A DNA stretch of 64,000 bases from Bog-950 sp044225825 (GCA_044225825.1 JBGAIB010000006.1:186001-250000), one strand, 5' to 3'. Counted from the stretch's first letter, positions 53,201 to 62,396 are shown. Translations and numbers: made by a program. The notes: a model not told the origin generated them from the letters alone.

Positions 53201-55485
53201 TCTTGGTCAATATTTTTGTAAGTAATTTCTAATAGGGCTGTTTGTTCCAGATTAGGTAAGATATATCGCCAACCTCTTTTTAAGTCCTGAATAATTCGAT
53301 AGGAAATGTAGTTTCTGAGGGCTTCAAGATTATCCTCATTCGGACGGTTAGGATTTGGAGCAGGGTTGGTTGCGTAATCTTTCTCCGGCAGATTTAGTGC
53401 TTCCTGTACTTTAAAAATCAAATCGGATATTTTTAATGGCTCATTACTACTACTTAATACTTTTTCAATTGCAGAACGAAGATGTACTACCTGTATAAAA
53501 TCATTAAAGTGACCAGCCTGCAAAGACGCATCCTGCCTGTTATCTGTAAAGCTCATCAGCTTCTGCTCCTTCAAAATCTTGCCTTGACGATAGAGAGCCA
53601 ACAGCGTTTGAAGCGTTATGAGTGTCGTGGATGTGGAACGACCTTCATTACCCAATGAGATTAATTTAGACTTCTCACTCAGCTTCGGTTCCAGATAAAT
53701 TAACCCGCATGTAGGGTCGTAGATAAGAGGAGCCGGAATAAACCAAGCCTTTTCACCACCGTTTGGCGTAGGAGAAAAAGATCCCTCTCTTGTCACATAA
53801 ATTTCCCTGGGGAGCAAAAATTCTTTTGATGGATCTATTTTATCACCTGCCTTGTTTTTCCAAGCAGCTGGCAACAATTCCAAAAATTCATTTATATCTA
53901 CATTATATCCCTTATCAAATAGAATGTACCCATCTTTGTAATCATCAGCACTGCGGCTTTTCACCTTCTTAACTTTGACACCATCATTAGCTTTGAGGTC
54001 ATCATCATTTTTAGGGTTTTGATTTTCATTGAAATCTCTGAAAATGAGTTTTGACTTTCCAAAATCCTTTCTGACACAAATAAACTCTATGCCACTAACC
54101 CTGCTAAAGACCGTTTGAAAGACCGGAACTTCTTCTTCGTCTTTGCCCAACTTTACGAAGGGATTTGGCTCAAGTGTGATGTAGCGCTTCTCTGCATCTT
54201 CAAGTGTTACATAAACATAGCCGGTTTGCGAAATGAACTGATGCAACTTGAATGGCAGTATGGTATCTTTTTTCTTGTCCTTTGTACTTTGGATGTTTAG
54301 TGATTCAGCCCAAACCAGCACCTCTATTAGCTTTTTTTCACAATCCTCTGCATTTATACCTGTTTGCTCAGCCAAGGCCGCTGAAATGGATTTTAGTGAT
54401 TGTGGTTCATTTCTTCTTTTATGAACACCCTCATTTCTAATTGCTATGGTTCTTTCAAGCCATATTGCAATTGGGTTCTCCAGGATGGCGTTTCGAGAAT
54501 GATCATTAATTGGAGCATGATAGGCCTTTATAAGTTGCTCCCTAGTAGGTATAATCTTTCTTGTTGAATAAGTTAGTGATTCAACAATTACGTCATCAGG
54601 ATGAAAACTACTATCAAAAAAACGGGAGGCTACTTTAGCAACCTCACTCTTTTGTTCATCCACCGTACCTGTGGCCATTGTTGCTGAAGTGCCAATGCAG
54701 ATGATATTCTTATTCTTAGCTGCTGCTTTTATTCTTCGGTTTAAGAGAGAAACATCAGCACCTTGCCTGCCCTTATAGACATGCAGTTCGTCATACACTA
54801 AAAATTCAATATTGTCTAAGAACGAATTTCTCAAACCTTCATCAGTCTTTCTCACCATCAATAATTCAAGCATCATGTAGTTGGTAAGAAGAATATCCGG
54901 TGGATTGGCAATTACTTTATCCCTGTCCTCTTGCTTTTCCTGTCCTGTATACTTTGCATATGTAAAAGGCAGGCTGTTACCAGTTCTCTTTCTATAGTTC
55001 TCCTCAAAGCCAATCAATGCCAATTCTTGTGAATTGATAAGTGCATTTAGTGGGTAAACAATGATGGCTTTGATACCGGGTTTTGCAGCGTTTGTAAAGA
55101 GATAATTGAAGATGGTTGATATATACGTCAAACTTTTACCAGAACCAGTTCCTGAGGTTACAACGAAGCCTCTGCCTTCATTTCCCTTGATGATTGCTTC
55201 TGTTTGATGCTTGTATATTTCCCATGATTTATTTTCAGCATCATAAAAAATGTTATTGAACTCCTTTGATAATGTGCCTTTATTGACAAGGTCTTCAACA
55301 CTCCCCCCCGATTCAAATGAAGGATTGAATTGAATTAATGGTTCAGGATATAGATTGCCGGTATCAAAATCTTTTTTAACCGTGCTAAGGATTCTTTCAT
55401 CAGCAATATTGATGAAGCTATCGATATACAATTTGTAATCATCCAAGATTTCCTTATGTAATTTGAATATGTTCTTCGCACTCAT
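50290..55485 (-). CDS. Helicase-DUF1998-endonuclease fusion (DrmA/DrmB-like)
   Basis: 1731 residues, first gene of the minus-strand defence operon. DEAD/DEAH helicase: Walker A TSGTGSGKS (~108), YPLNALINSQ, VYDELHVYKG (~230), SATMATG, then the second lobe with YCSPTMELGIDISSLN, VPPSPANYAQRSGRAGRSG (~1031). Near residue 1600 is the DUF1998-type tail SYDDLLSYYNQMDHGHIDR. The last ~100 residues form a DUF559/Vsr-like nuclease (SPGEKALLDYL, QPDFVYEKEKALIFVDGG, KRKTIELAGFDVLVW). DISARM has separate DrmA (helicase) and DrmB (DUF1998); here they seem fused and a nuclease is added. The cysteines that normally stand in the DUF1998 tail (CYxCL) are S and D here. Confidence 0.88.
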   Translation of the reverse strand: MSAKNIFKLHKEILDDYKLYIDSFINIADERILSTVKKDFDTGNLYPEPLIQFNPSFESGGSVEDLVNKGTLSKEFNNIFYDAENKSWEIYKHQTEAIIKGNEGRGFVVTSGTGSGKSLTYISTIFNYLFTNAAKPGIKAIIVYPLNALINSQELALIGFEENYRKRTGNSLPFTYAKYTGQEKQEDRDKVIANPPDILLTNYMMLELLMVRKTDEGLRNSFLDNIEFLVYDELHVYKGRQGADVSLLNRRIKAAAKNKNIICIGTSATMATGTVDEQKSEVAKVASRFFDSSFHPDDVIVESLTYSTRKIIPTREQLIKAYHAPINDHSRNAILENPIAIWLERTIAIRNEGVHKRRNEPQSLKSISAALAEQTGINAEDCEKKLIEVLVWAESLNIQSTKDKKKDTILPFKLHQFISQTGYVYVTLEDAEKRYITLEPNPFVKLGKDEEEVPVFQTVFSRVSGIEFICVRKDFGKSKLIFRDFNENQNPKNDDDLKANDGVKVKKVKSRSADDYKDGYILFDKGYNVDINEFLELLPAAWKNKAGDKIDPSKEFLLPREIYVTREGSFSPTPNGGEKAWFIPAPLIYDPTCGLIYLEPKLSEKSKLISLGNEGRSTSTTLITLQTLLALYRQGKILKEQKLMSFTDNRQDASLQAGHFNDFIQVVHLRSAIEKVLSSSNEPLKISDLIFKVQEALNLPEKDYATNPAPNPNRPNEDNLEALRNYISYRIIQDLKRGWRYILPNLEQTALLEITYKNIDQDVADETLWSNIDLLKDWPAEKRKEFVLQVLNYFRNMYAVDYDMLRYENRLRIESELNQQLNKEKLWSLDKGEKLDAPNFLSVQGADKATRETFIQSIGPSSRLARYIKHEFRKEGITPPSGNDYSLFMTALLDALAEAHYLKKVNIKAEKGDKDAYQLILSKVLWKKGDLVSVTADKTSLITLDDEVKIKPHLYFQKLYQEDFSKLPKSYIAAEHTGQIKNEEKIDREEKFNEAIELSALYCSPTMELGIDISSLNIVHMRNVPPSPANYAQRSGRAGRSGQSALVFTYASKVSPHDKHYFANPVKMVAGVVQAPRIDLTNEELIRSHINATVLSFLNAEEFKPSLVDLIDIAGGTYKLKKDIKAKYQDVIDSNFDAIKKVVLSVVSSIDFKGIRWFNETWLETQIRTVPDKLENALLRWRKMYLDALRQMNEAHETHISPIVKDPEIKKLANISYMRAKDRKSLLENQSDKSKNSTLSEFYTFRYLASEGFLPGYNFTRLPIRVFLGGKDRNEAISRPRFIGLKEFGPNNLIYHNGGKYKVNRITPNDVSLDLQEIKISKETNYAFLGKDEGKGKNQDPITGVQFTASNIELHQNLLELEEAQSENSERISCMEEVRTSEGYVTELYLNSADSLQDATKIKLTVDGDELMKLFYAPAAKLILLNKKWRRGRDDGFDIGTKTGFFKTKKQLEKPNPEDPIQNIMLYTYDTSDVLYIQPVKSLGLTEEGVITMQYALEKAIEKTYNIEPVEIDAKLMGGGEHKNIMLYESAEGSIGVLKDISRNPVKLRDIFLEAYKICGYDYATKEDLYPARPKASYDDLLSYYNQMDHGHIDRHSIIKALELLIASNPDDTIGGTYEEKYEELKKGLHHRSPGEKALLDYLYDNGYRLPDFTNHNMEQFYVQPDFVYEKEKALIFVDGGIHKKSVVKADDEKKRKTIELAGFDVLVWDETAEEVSSFVTRRQDIFRKVR

Positions 55486-55614
55486 TTGTTTATCTTTTCT
55501 TTAGGGTCAACTCGTTCACACAGGCAATTTTTCTAAAATAGGTCCAATTCAATAATGTGTTCTTAGCAGCCCAGCAATTCTCTGAGTTTTATCCGATATG
55601 TGTTGCATTTAACT

Positions 55615-56256
55615 TCATCCTGCAGTTTGTTTATAATCATTAATTGCTTTTTCACGAATAGAACAACTCATACATTGCCCACATGCTTCTTTGCCATTTG
55701 GTTTGTAACAACTCATGGTCTGCTGAAGGTCTACTCTAAGGAAATAACTTTTTTCAATCACTTTAACTTTGTTCATAGTTACGAAAGGGCATATCAGTTT
55801 AATTCCAGCAGTATTCGGACAAGTTTGCCACAGGCGGTTAAGGCAATTAATAAATCCGGGTGTGCAATCAGGGAAGAGCTGCCCGTCATCGGCATTGGCA
55901 GCAAAGTATATATCACTAATTCCTTTGGCTTCGGCATAGGCTGCTGCATGGCTCAGCATCAGCAGGTTTCGCCCAGGCACGTAGTTGGGGTTGGCAGATG
56001 TCCGGCTCGCTTCTGTTATATTTCCTGTAAGTAAGTTCCCTTCAGCCATAGGTGCAAAATCTACCTTCAAAATATGATGCGCCTCTACTTCATAGCTTGA
56101 GGCATTGCGCGCAGCATATTCTAGTTCTACGCTATGCCGCTGTCCGTAATCAAAACTCAGTGCGTGGATGCGCTTACCCGCTGCCGTGAGCTCAGCAAGC
56201 AGTGTGGTGGAGTCAATGCCCCCGCTTAGCAGTAAGATTACCTCAGACGTTTTCAT
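55615..56256 (-). CDS. queC: 7-cyano-7-deazaguanine synthase, QueC
   Basis: QueC converts 7-carboxy-7-deazaguanine to preQ0 with ATP and ammonia, in the pathway to queuosine and to deazaguanine DNA marks. 213 residues: PP-loop SGGIDS at 11-16, FDYGQRHSVEL, VPGRNLLMLSHAAAYAE, FPDCTPGF, and the zinc site C183-C192-C195-C198. All catalytic elements are present. The ATG lies inside the end of the 1563-residue fusion gene (14-nt overlap), so translation is coupled. No queD, queE or queF is in the window. It may therefore serve the partner protein rather than tRNA. Confidence 0.95.
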   Translation of the reverse strand: MKTSEVILLLSGGIDSTTLLAELTAAGKRIHALSFDYGQRHSVELEYAARNASSYEVEAHHILKVDFAPMAEGNLLTGNITEASRTSANPNYVPGRNLLMLSHAAAYAEAKGISDIYFAANADDGQLFPDCTPGFINCLNRLWQTCPNTAGIKLICPFVTMNKVKVIEKSYFLRVDLQQTMSCYKPNGKEACGQCMSCSIREKAINDYKQTAG

Positions 56257-59200
56257 CGTTGTATTGTTTGTATAGTTTTTTCCAGCTTTTGCTCATTGCA
56301 GTTTTAGGTGCGCTGTCTTTTTCAGCCCGCTCCATAAAATCGCCACGATTTTCAGCATAGGCCGTAAAGTTGCCGCACAGGCGGCAGTATGTATCCAGTT
56401 GCTGTATCAGTCGGTCGTCCAGTTCTTCCAGGCTGTTAACGCCTTTACCGGCTTTCAGAATGCGCTCAATGCCACCTGCTACACCGCAGGCAAAATATCC
56501 CAAGTGGTTCAGGCCAATTCCACAGTATGCAGTTACCCAACAGCCCTTATAGTATTCGTGCATGAGGGCATCGGATTCATCGGCTGGCGCCAAATTAAAG
56601 GGCGTAAAATAAGGCACGGTACGGTCGTCTTTAAATGAGTTGTAGTCCACCACTAAATTAGGGTGCTTTGGCAACGCTGCCAGTTTGTGCTGAACCTCTT
56701 CGCCATATCCGTTGCTTGTAACTTGCAATGTAGTATTGGGCGAGTGCGGAATCAGATAATCATATAGCAGACAATGCACTATTTCTGCAAACTGCGGATG
56801 CAGTGTGGGTTCACCGCCTAGCAAGTTAATTAGCTCCCATTGCTTATCCAGATCTACAGATTCCTTTACAAACTGCTGCACCTGTTGCAACGTCATGTGA
56901 GCATCCGTAGGTGCCTGAGTGCATGAGCGGTTGCAGTGAAAACATTTGAGGTTGCAATCGTAGGTAATGTCTAACTCTATTTTGCTGGTATTGGGCAGAA
57001 AGGTTTTGCGGCCTTTTTCCCATGCTCCTTCTTGCTTAGGTGTTTGATTCTGAACAAAAGAAATAGCCTCTTGAATACGCACGTTTAAGACATTATGGGT
57101 TCGCAACATATTAAAATGGTCGAAACGAATGGGGTTAGAACTTAATTCAACGATAGGCGTCAAAATACTAATGTTGCTGATGTCGTTAAGCCAAATGTGT
57201 GTTTGTTTTATTTTGCTGAATGCCGGAATATGAGTAGGTGCATCGGGGACTTTCGTTTTCATGTCCAAATGGCTGAGTGCATCAAAAAGATACTTGCGGA
57301 ATATGGACAGCCCGTTTGCCAAAGTCTCCGGTTCGTGTCGGGGATGCAAAAAATTAGACCGACTCATCCCTGTATCAGGTAGGGTTCTTTTACTGATTTC
57401 TTTGCCAATCAGAACATCGGCATTGTAAATTTGTAGCCGATTCAGACATTCACTAAGAACAGAACCGTAAAGTAAAATGTCTCCTTGCATCATCAGACAG
57501 ATAAAACTATCCTGATTGGTCATGTAATAATGAATAGCCTTATACACTGCATCATTGTAGGCAACCTGTTGCTCAAAATGAATGACTGTGATGCGCTTAT
57601 GCGTTTCTACATATTGGCTTATGCATGATTGAATTAAATCTTCAGCGCCAGTATTGTTTATGAGTATAATGCCAAAATTGCCTGCATCCTGAGCAACAAT
57701 TGTATGTAAACTTTCTTGAATACTGTACATATCAGGCTCATCTACATACAGTATTACTACAAGTTCTTCATTTCGCTTCGGCAAACACCAGTCAAAAATG
57801 TTTCCTGCTACTTCGGGCTGTCCTTGCTGAAGTGATGGTATGTTTCCATACTTAACTCCTTTTTGTAGAGTATGCCAAACCCACCTGTTTACTTTGCGGT
57901 AGTTTTGCGGATGAATGTAAAAAGCATCGGTTGTCCCTCCGCGAAGTGAAACATACCCCTTAGCTTTTTGATGTCTTTCTAAAGCTCTGTACCAGGAAAG
58001 ATCCCATCCTTTTTCAGTAAATTGATTTTCAAAGGGGCGTGCTTCAATCAGGCGGTGCTTATGAATAAGACTGCATCGTACATCAGGAGCAATAGCGCCA
58101 TCCTTACCTGTGATAGGTTGAAAGGTCAAATCATCTACCTGATGAATCTGAACCCCGATACTCAGTGCTTTGGGATTTTTCTGCAGCGAGGCTATCATAC
58201 CTTTCAAAAAATCGGTATTGTGTTTTTTGAATCCTATAAGAACATCTACATCCATTTGCAAAATGAAATCAGATGAAACCTGTTCAAACGCATATAATTG
58301 TGAAGTAACGGGTACTCCTTTAATGGTATGGGTGTTTCCACTCTTTACCCCAAACCAACTTTCATTTATATTTTCTTTTGACTGAAAATCATCGGGGGGA
58401 ATAATCAGTTCATCAATGAAGCCATCTGATTTAAGCCGATACGCAGCCTCCATAAGTTGCTCTTTGTTTCCAAAGTTGGTGTATTGTCTGGTAAAATTTT
58501 GCTCCTTATATAAATCGAGCAGCAGGTAACGATTAGAAAATTTAGTAGCTTGGGTAAGCTGACCAACCAGAAAGCAAACATCATTATACAGTGTGGCAGA
58601 ATCTTGCACACATGCTTTAATCAGCAGTGCAACAGATGGGTTTTCAATTCCATCGTATTTTGATGGTTCAATTTTTGCATTTAGTTTTATTTCATTTCCA
58701 TACTCAGGCATATTGAGATCAGCACATCGCTCAAAAATTTCTTTTACAAAATCATCGAATCCCTCCAGTTCTGGCAATGTAAAATTATTTATGGTGCTGC
58801 GCCTAAGCTTAAAGGTTGATATCTGTTGTATTGAAAATTCATCTAACTGAATGAAAGCTCTTGCTGCTGTATTTAGAAACAAGTTGTCGTTATAAGTTTC
58901 AATTTCATAGTCAATCAACTTAATGATTCCGTTTACACGAACAAAGTTGTTTCCTTTGGTGATGCTCCTGCAAAGCACTTTCATCTGCCACATCTCTGCA
59001 AGGAAACTAACCATGTCTTCTCTTGTCAGATTTTCAACCGGTTTGCTTTGCTCATAGGGATAAACCAATATGTAAACGTCATCTACTAATGTAAGCTCTC
59101 TTAATTCATAAAAATGTTTTCTGCCGCTAAAGAGTTCAAGCTTTGACTTTAAAAACAGGATATTATCAACTTCGTTGAAGTTGTTAGCAGATAAGGGTAA

Positions 59201-60934
59201 ATGCACTTTGTACACCCACTGCCCATCATGAAAAACAACACCTGCAAATCCTGCACCGAGATAACTGTAAGAGCCGGGTTTCCATTTCTGTAAAAGTTTT
59301 AATGCCTTTTGTTTTCGCAGTATTTTTTCGGCTTCTGATTGCGTGTATTTGTATAAATCTTTTCTTGCCTTTTGTTTTCGAAACTTTTCTTGCTCTGTTG
59401 AATTAAAATGTTTGTCAATAGAGTAATTGCAATAAATCCAATCTGCTTTAATGTGAATGCTTAACTCATCTGAACAAAGAAGATAATCAATCAGATTTCT
59501 GTGATCTTCTGCGCTCTTAGTTGCGCTGTATGGTATTGCTGCCTGTGGCTTCAAAAATACATTGCAGCTTGGCAGTTCCGCTTCCCAAACGCCATCGCTC
59601 ATTTGTTTTACCCTTTCAAGCAGTGATGGAATTTGCTTTAAATCTTCGTGAGGACGATTAATGTACCCAGTGAAATCATTATTCACGTATTGTCTGTTGG
59701 CCATTAGCAACACATCAAAATGAGTTTTATCCCATAGTGCCTCAATGCGTTGCAGTATATCATGATCAGCTAAAATGTCATCTGCATCTAAGCGCCCTAT
59801 GAGAACGCATTCATGAAACAATTCCGATGCCTTTTGTTGTAACCAATTTCTGTTTTGAGCTACATTATTAAACTGATTGCTGTATAAAAAGATATTAGGA
59901 AACGATTTGGAAAGTTGCTCAACTACATTTCTGCTTTCATCTGTTGAATTGTCATCAGAAACCAAAATGTAAAGTGGCCTTTCAGTTGCTTTTTGACATA
60001 AAACAGAATGCAAGGCTTTTTCTACTGTATCCATGTTATTGTGCATAGCCATCAGCAAAACAATACACTCTTCCTTGGGATTACAACCAGGATATTTAAA
60101 TAATAAGGAGGCGCGTTTCAGTGATTTCTGATAATCAGATTCTGTAAAATGCTTCTTATACTTCTCATAAAACCGATTAAGTCCGTTTTGTTTTTTAGAA
60201 TGATTTGTTGTCACTCTATCCATGCTGTGGCAGTAATGAATAACGCTTGGTTTATTTATCAAAGCGATGGTTTGTTGCCATTTTTCAGGCTGTATACTAA
60301 TTAAATGCCAAAGCAGGCGAATCATTAAATCACGGTCAGTAGTACTTTCAAAACTTTCGTCAAAAGCACCGCAAGCAATTAACATGCTTGCTTTAACAAA
60401 GAGATTGCTACCTTGTATGCCTGGATTAGCCTTGTAAAAATTCTCAGGAGTTATATCAGAAAGTGAAAGTGGAAATTCCCATATGTTTCCATCTGGCCAT
60501 TTCCATATCAGTTCCTGAAATACCGCTGCGATACTCTGCTTGTTGTTTGTTACTTCAAGGCAGGCAGCTATGTGGTCAGGAGTATATTCATCGTCATCAT
60601 CTAATATCGAAACAATACAATCCGGGCTTTCCTGATGGGCTAAAATAATTCCGGTATTCCATGCGCCCGTACCCGACATGTGCTTGGTTCTTGAATTCTT
60701 TATAACCCTTGTCGGGAATTCATTTAAAGATAAGTTAAGGCTTTCTCTAAGTGTTTTAATACCTTCATTAATCAAGGCAATTTCAACATCGCCTTCATTA
60801 TCATCTACTATAACAATTTGAATAGATTTTCGGTCAACCCCCTCTTGCAGATAAACTGATCTAAGGCTGCGCTCTATGACCCATTGACTACGCTTGAAAG
60901 CTGTGGCAATAATGACGTAAACCAACGGTTTCAT
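56243..60934 (-). CDS. Glycosyltransferase-kinase-radical SAM mega-fusion
   Basis: 1563 residues, unusually many domains. GT2-like domain 1 (~1-270, DDDDEY at 112-117); GT2-like domain 2 (~288-500, GRLDADD at 380-386); kinase-like domain (~551-700: GAGFAGVVF glycine loop, VYKVH lysine, IIKLIDYE); GT-A-like domain 3 (~765-1030, QMDVDVL at 893-899); a weaker fourth GT-like segment (~1055-1230) without a DxD; radical SAM domain (~1316-1563) with C1327, C1331, C1334 (CxxxCxxC), GGEP at 1373-1376, and further cysteines 1465, 1471, 1483, 1517, 1520 suggesting auxiliary clusters. It overlaps queC by 14 nt. The radical SAM part does not have QueE motifs. Likely a multistep glycan or nucleoside-modifying enzyme; substrate unknown. 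Confidence 0.85.
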   Translation of the reverse strand: MKPLVYVIIATAFKRSQWVIERSLRSVYLQEGVDRKSIQIVIVDDNEGDVEIALINEGIKTLRESLNLSLNEFPTRVIKNSRTKHMSGTGAWNTGIILAHQESPDCIVSILDDDDEYTPDHIAACLEVTNNKQSIAAVFQELIWKWPDGNIWEFPLSLSDITPENFYKANPGIQGSNLFVKASMLIACGAFDESFESTTDRDLMIRLLWHLISIQPEKWQQTIALINKPSVIHYCHSMDRVTTNHSKKQNGLNRFYEKYKKHFTESDYQKSLKRASLLFKYPGCNPKEECIVLLMAMHNNMDTVEKALHSVLCQKATERPLYILVSDDNSTDESRNVVEQLSKSFPNIFLYSNQFNNVAQNRNWLQQKASELFHECVLIGRLDADDILADHDILQRIEALWDKTHFDVLLMANRQYVNNDFTGYINRPHEDLKQIPSLLERVKQMSDGVWEAELPSCNVFLKPQAAIPYSATKSAEDHRNLIDYLLCSDELSIHIKADWIYCNYSIDKHFNSTEQEKFRKQKARKDLYKYTQSEAEKILRKQKALKLLQKWKPGSYSYLGAGFAGVVFHDGQWVYKVHLPLSANNFNEVDNILFLKSKLELFSGRKHFYELRELTLVDDVYILVYPYEQSKPVENLTREDMVSFLAEMWQMKVLCRSITKGNNFVRVNGIIKLIDYEIETYNDNLFLNTAARAFIQLDEFSIQQISTFKLRRSTINNFTLPELEGFDDFVKEIFERCADLNMPEYGNEIKLNAKIEPSKYDGIENPSVALLIKACVQDSATLYNDVCFLVGQLTQATKFSNRYLLLDLYKEQNFTRQYTNFGNKEQLMEAAYRLKSDGFIDELIIPPDDFQSKENINESWFGVKSGNTHTIKGVPVTSQLYAFEQVSSDFILQMDVDVLIGFKKHNTDFLKGMIASLQKNPKALSIGVQIHQVDDLTFQPITGKDGAIAPDVRCSLIHKHRLIEARPFENQFTEKGWDLSWYRALERHQKAKGYVSLRGGTTDAFYIHPQNYRKVNRWVWHTLQKGVKYGNIPSLQQGQPEVAGNIFDWCLPKRNEELVVILYVDEPDMYSIQESLHTIVAQDAGNFGIILINNTGAEDLIQSCISQYVETHKRITVIHFEQQVAYNDAVYKAIHYYMTNQDSFICLMMQGDILLYGSVLSECLNRLQIYNADVLIGKEISKRTLPDTGMSRSNFLHPRHEPETLANGLSIFRKYLFDALSHLDMKTKVPDAPTHIPAFSKIKQTHIWLNDISNISILTPIVELSSNPIRFDHFNMLRTHNVLNVRIQEAISFVQNQTPKQEGAWEKGRKTFLPNTSKIELDITYDCNLKCFHCNRSCTQAPTDAHMTLQQVQQFVKESVDLDKQWELINLLGGEPTLHPQFAEIVHCLLYDYLIPHSPNTTLQVTSNGYGEEVQHKLAALPKHPNLVVDYNSFKDDRTVPYFTPFNLAPADESDALMHEYYKGCWVTAYCGIGLNHLGYFACGVAGGIERILKAGKGVNSLEELDDRLIQQLDTYCRLCGNFTAYAENRGDFMERAEKDSAPKTAMSKSWKKLYKQYNDENV

Positions 60935-60988
60935 ACTTACTCTAAAACCTAATCTTTTAAAATTTCAAACACCAATTTACTTATAAAA

Positions 60989-62359
60989 TTATGATGTGCC
61001 AAACTCTCTTAACTTCTCCCATATTCTTACCATCGCCAAAGTATCTAAATGACAATAGTCTAAAAGGTTAGTTTTGTTTAAGGCAGCTGTTTTTTTATCC
61101 ATATGTTTCAATTGGCTGTAGATAAAACTTGCGGTGCCTCCTTCCCGAATTTCCAAGTTCTGATAGCTTAGTTCGGGAGCCAATATTGGCAGGACATTCT
61201 TCAGAGATGCGCTGCCTCTAAAACCGGGATGCATATAGGCCTTTGATTTAAAAGGTTTCATTAGGTCAATCATCCTGTCGTGAATAGCCATAAGATGCTT
61301 TTTGTATTTAGGAAAGTTACGCGCCATTTCCTGCAGCCTTGCTTTCTCAAAAATCATGTTCCAGCCGAACACTGTTCCTTTGGCCCCTATAATGCGGATG
61401 AGTTCTTTAACCAATTCTTCCCTAGGGTCATTTTGACCATCGCCGAGATAGGCGTAATGCTCGACCTCCGCTTTAGCATTTTGCTGCATGTGTAGTGAAA
61501 ACTGAAACGGTATTTGTTGGTAGGGTGAAGAGTAATCGAATTCGGGTACACCATACATGACGGTTTCTAAGTCGAGATGATACAGGGGGTATTCTACCTG
61601 TTCAATAAAGCTCTTAATGGATGCTTTGTCTATAACCGGCTCGTTATCTTCAATCTCTTCTTCTTCCTCTTCTTCATTATCCGCCCAGCAGTGTTGAGTA
61701 AAATTGCATTCGTATGGTTTGAAACAAAAATCTCCGGGCTCCACCACCGGTTCTATCTTCCCTTCCAACGTCATTTTTAACTCCCAAATCTTTGTCCCCA
61801 CAAAAGCAGTTTCATCTTTACAATACTGCTTGACAGAATGGGTAACAAATAATTTCTGCACATCTAATTCACCGATACGTAAGTAGTCACGATTGAAAGT
61901 AACCACGCTAAAATCGCGAAGGGACAATCCACTATTCTTTAAAACATAATATTGAAGTGCCGCATCTAATCTGTGTTGCTCTTTCACTGAATTTGTGCTC
62001 TTAACTTCGTATGCATGCCATTTATTTCCTTCTCTAACGAGTATGTCGACCGCGCACATTACCCCGTCATACTGAAAAGCCGCCTCATAAATCACATCGT
62101 GTGTTTTCAAATACCCCTTAGTGTCTTTCACAGATTGTTGGTATGAAAAAGGATCAGGTGGTGAAGCATCTACACCACCCGGAAATAGCTGCTGAGCTAA
62201 TTTTCCTGTATCGGTTCCGGCCTGAAAAATAGCTGCCTGCTCTTCATCCTCAGGGTTGGCAAGCTCTGACTTAAACTTATGCAAATACAAGCGTTTAAGG
62301 CATTGGCAGCCATAAGTAAATGTTGATTTGGAAAGAGTGTGTTTGGGTATGGGTTTCAT
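60989..62359 (-). CDS. DUF2779 protein: Cas4-like nuclease plus DEDD exonuclease
   Basis: 456 residues. N-terminal half: Cas4/RecB-type PD-(D/E)XK (VDILVREGNKWHAYEVKS, LDAALQYYVL) with iron-sulfur-type cysteines C18/C20 near the start and CFKPYECNFTQHC near residue 215. An acidic run EEEEEEIEDNE forms a linker. C-terminal half: DEDD/RNase-H-like exonuclease with LDLETVMYG, VFGWNMIFEKARL and YCHLDTLAMVR. This is the DUF2779 arrangement. It probably processes DNA ends with 3'-5' polarity. It lies 54 nt upstream of the fusion gene on the same strand, followed upstream by the phosphoesterase gene. Confidence 0.85.
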   Translation of the reverse strand: MKPIPKHTLSKSTFTYGCQCLKRLYLHKFKSELANPEDEEQAAIFQAGTDTGKLAQQLFPGGVDASPPDPFSYQQSVKDTKGYLKTHDVIYEAAFQYDGVMCAVDILVREGNKWHAYEVKSTNSVKEQHRLDAALQYYVLKNSGLSLRDFSVVTFNRDYLRIGELDVQKLFVTHSVKQYCKDETAFVGTKIWELKMTLEGKIEPVVEPGDFCFKPYECNFTQHCWADNEEEEEEEIEDNEPVIDKASIKSFIEQVEYPLYHLDLETVMYGVPEFDYSSPYQQIPFQFSLHMQQNAKAEVEHYAYLGDGQNDPREELVKELIRIIGAKGTVFGWNMIFEKARLQEMARNFPKYKKHLMAIHDRMIDLMKPFKSKAYMHPGFRGSASLKNVLPILAPELSYQNLEIREGGTASFIYSQLKHMDKKTAALNKTNLLDYCHLDTLAMVRIWEKLREFGTS

Positions 62360-62396
62360 GTTTTATGAATTGCTCTTTACTTATTTTATAAAAGTT

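Noticed and set aside
42486..55485. Canonical DISARM assignment
   Set aside because: Separate drmA and drmB genes are absent and the gene order differs. Described as DISARM-like instead.
55486..55614. Repeat of the tRNA-fMet 3' end as right attachment site
   Set aside because: No match to the T-arm or acceptor sequence was seen in this gap or near 63 kb; the right border of the island remains open.
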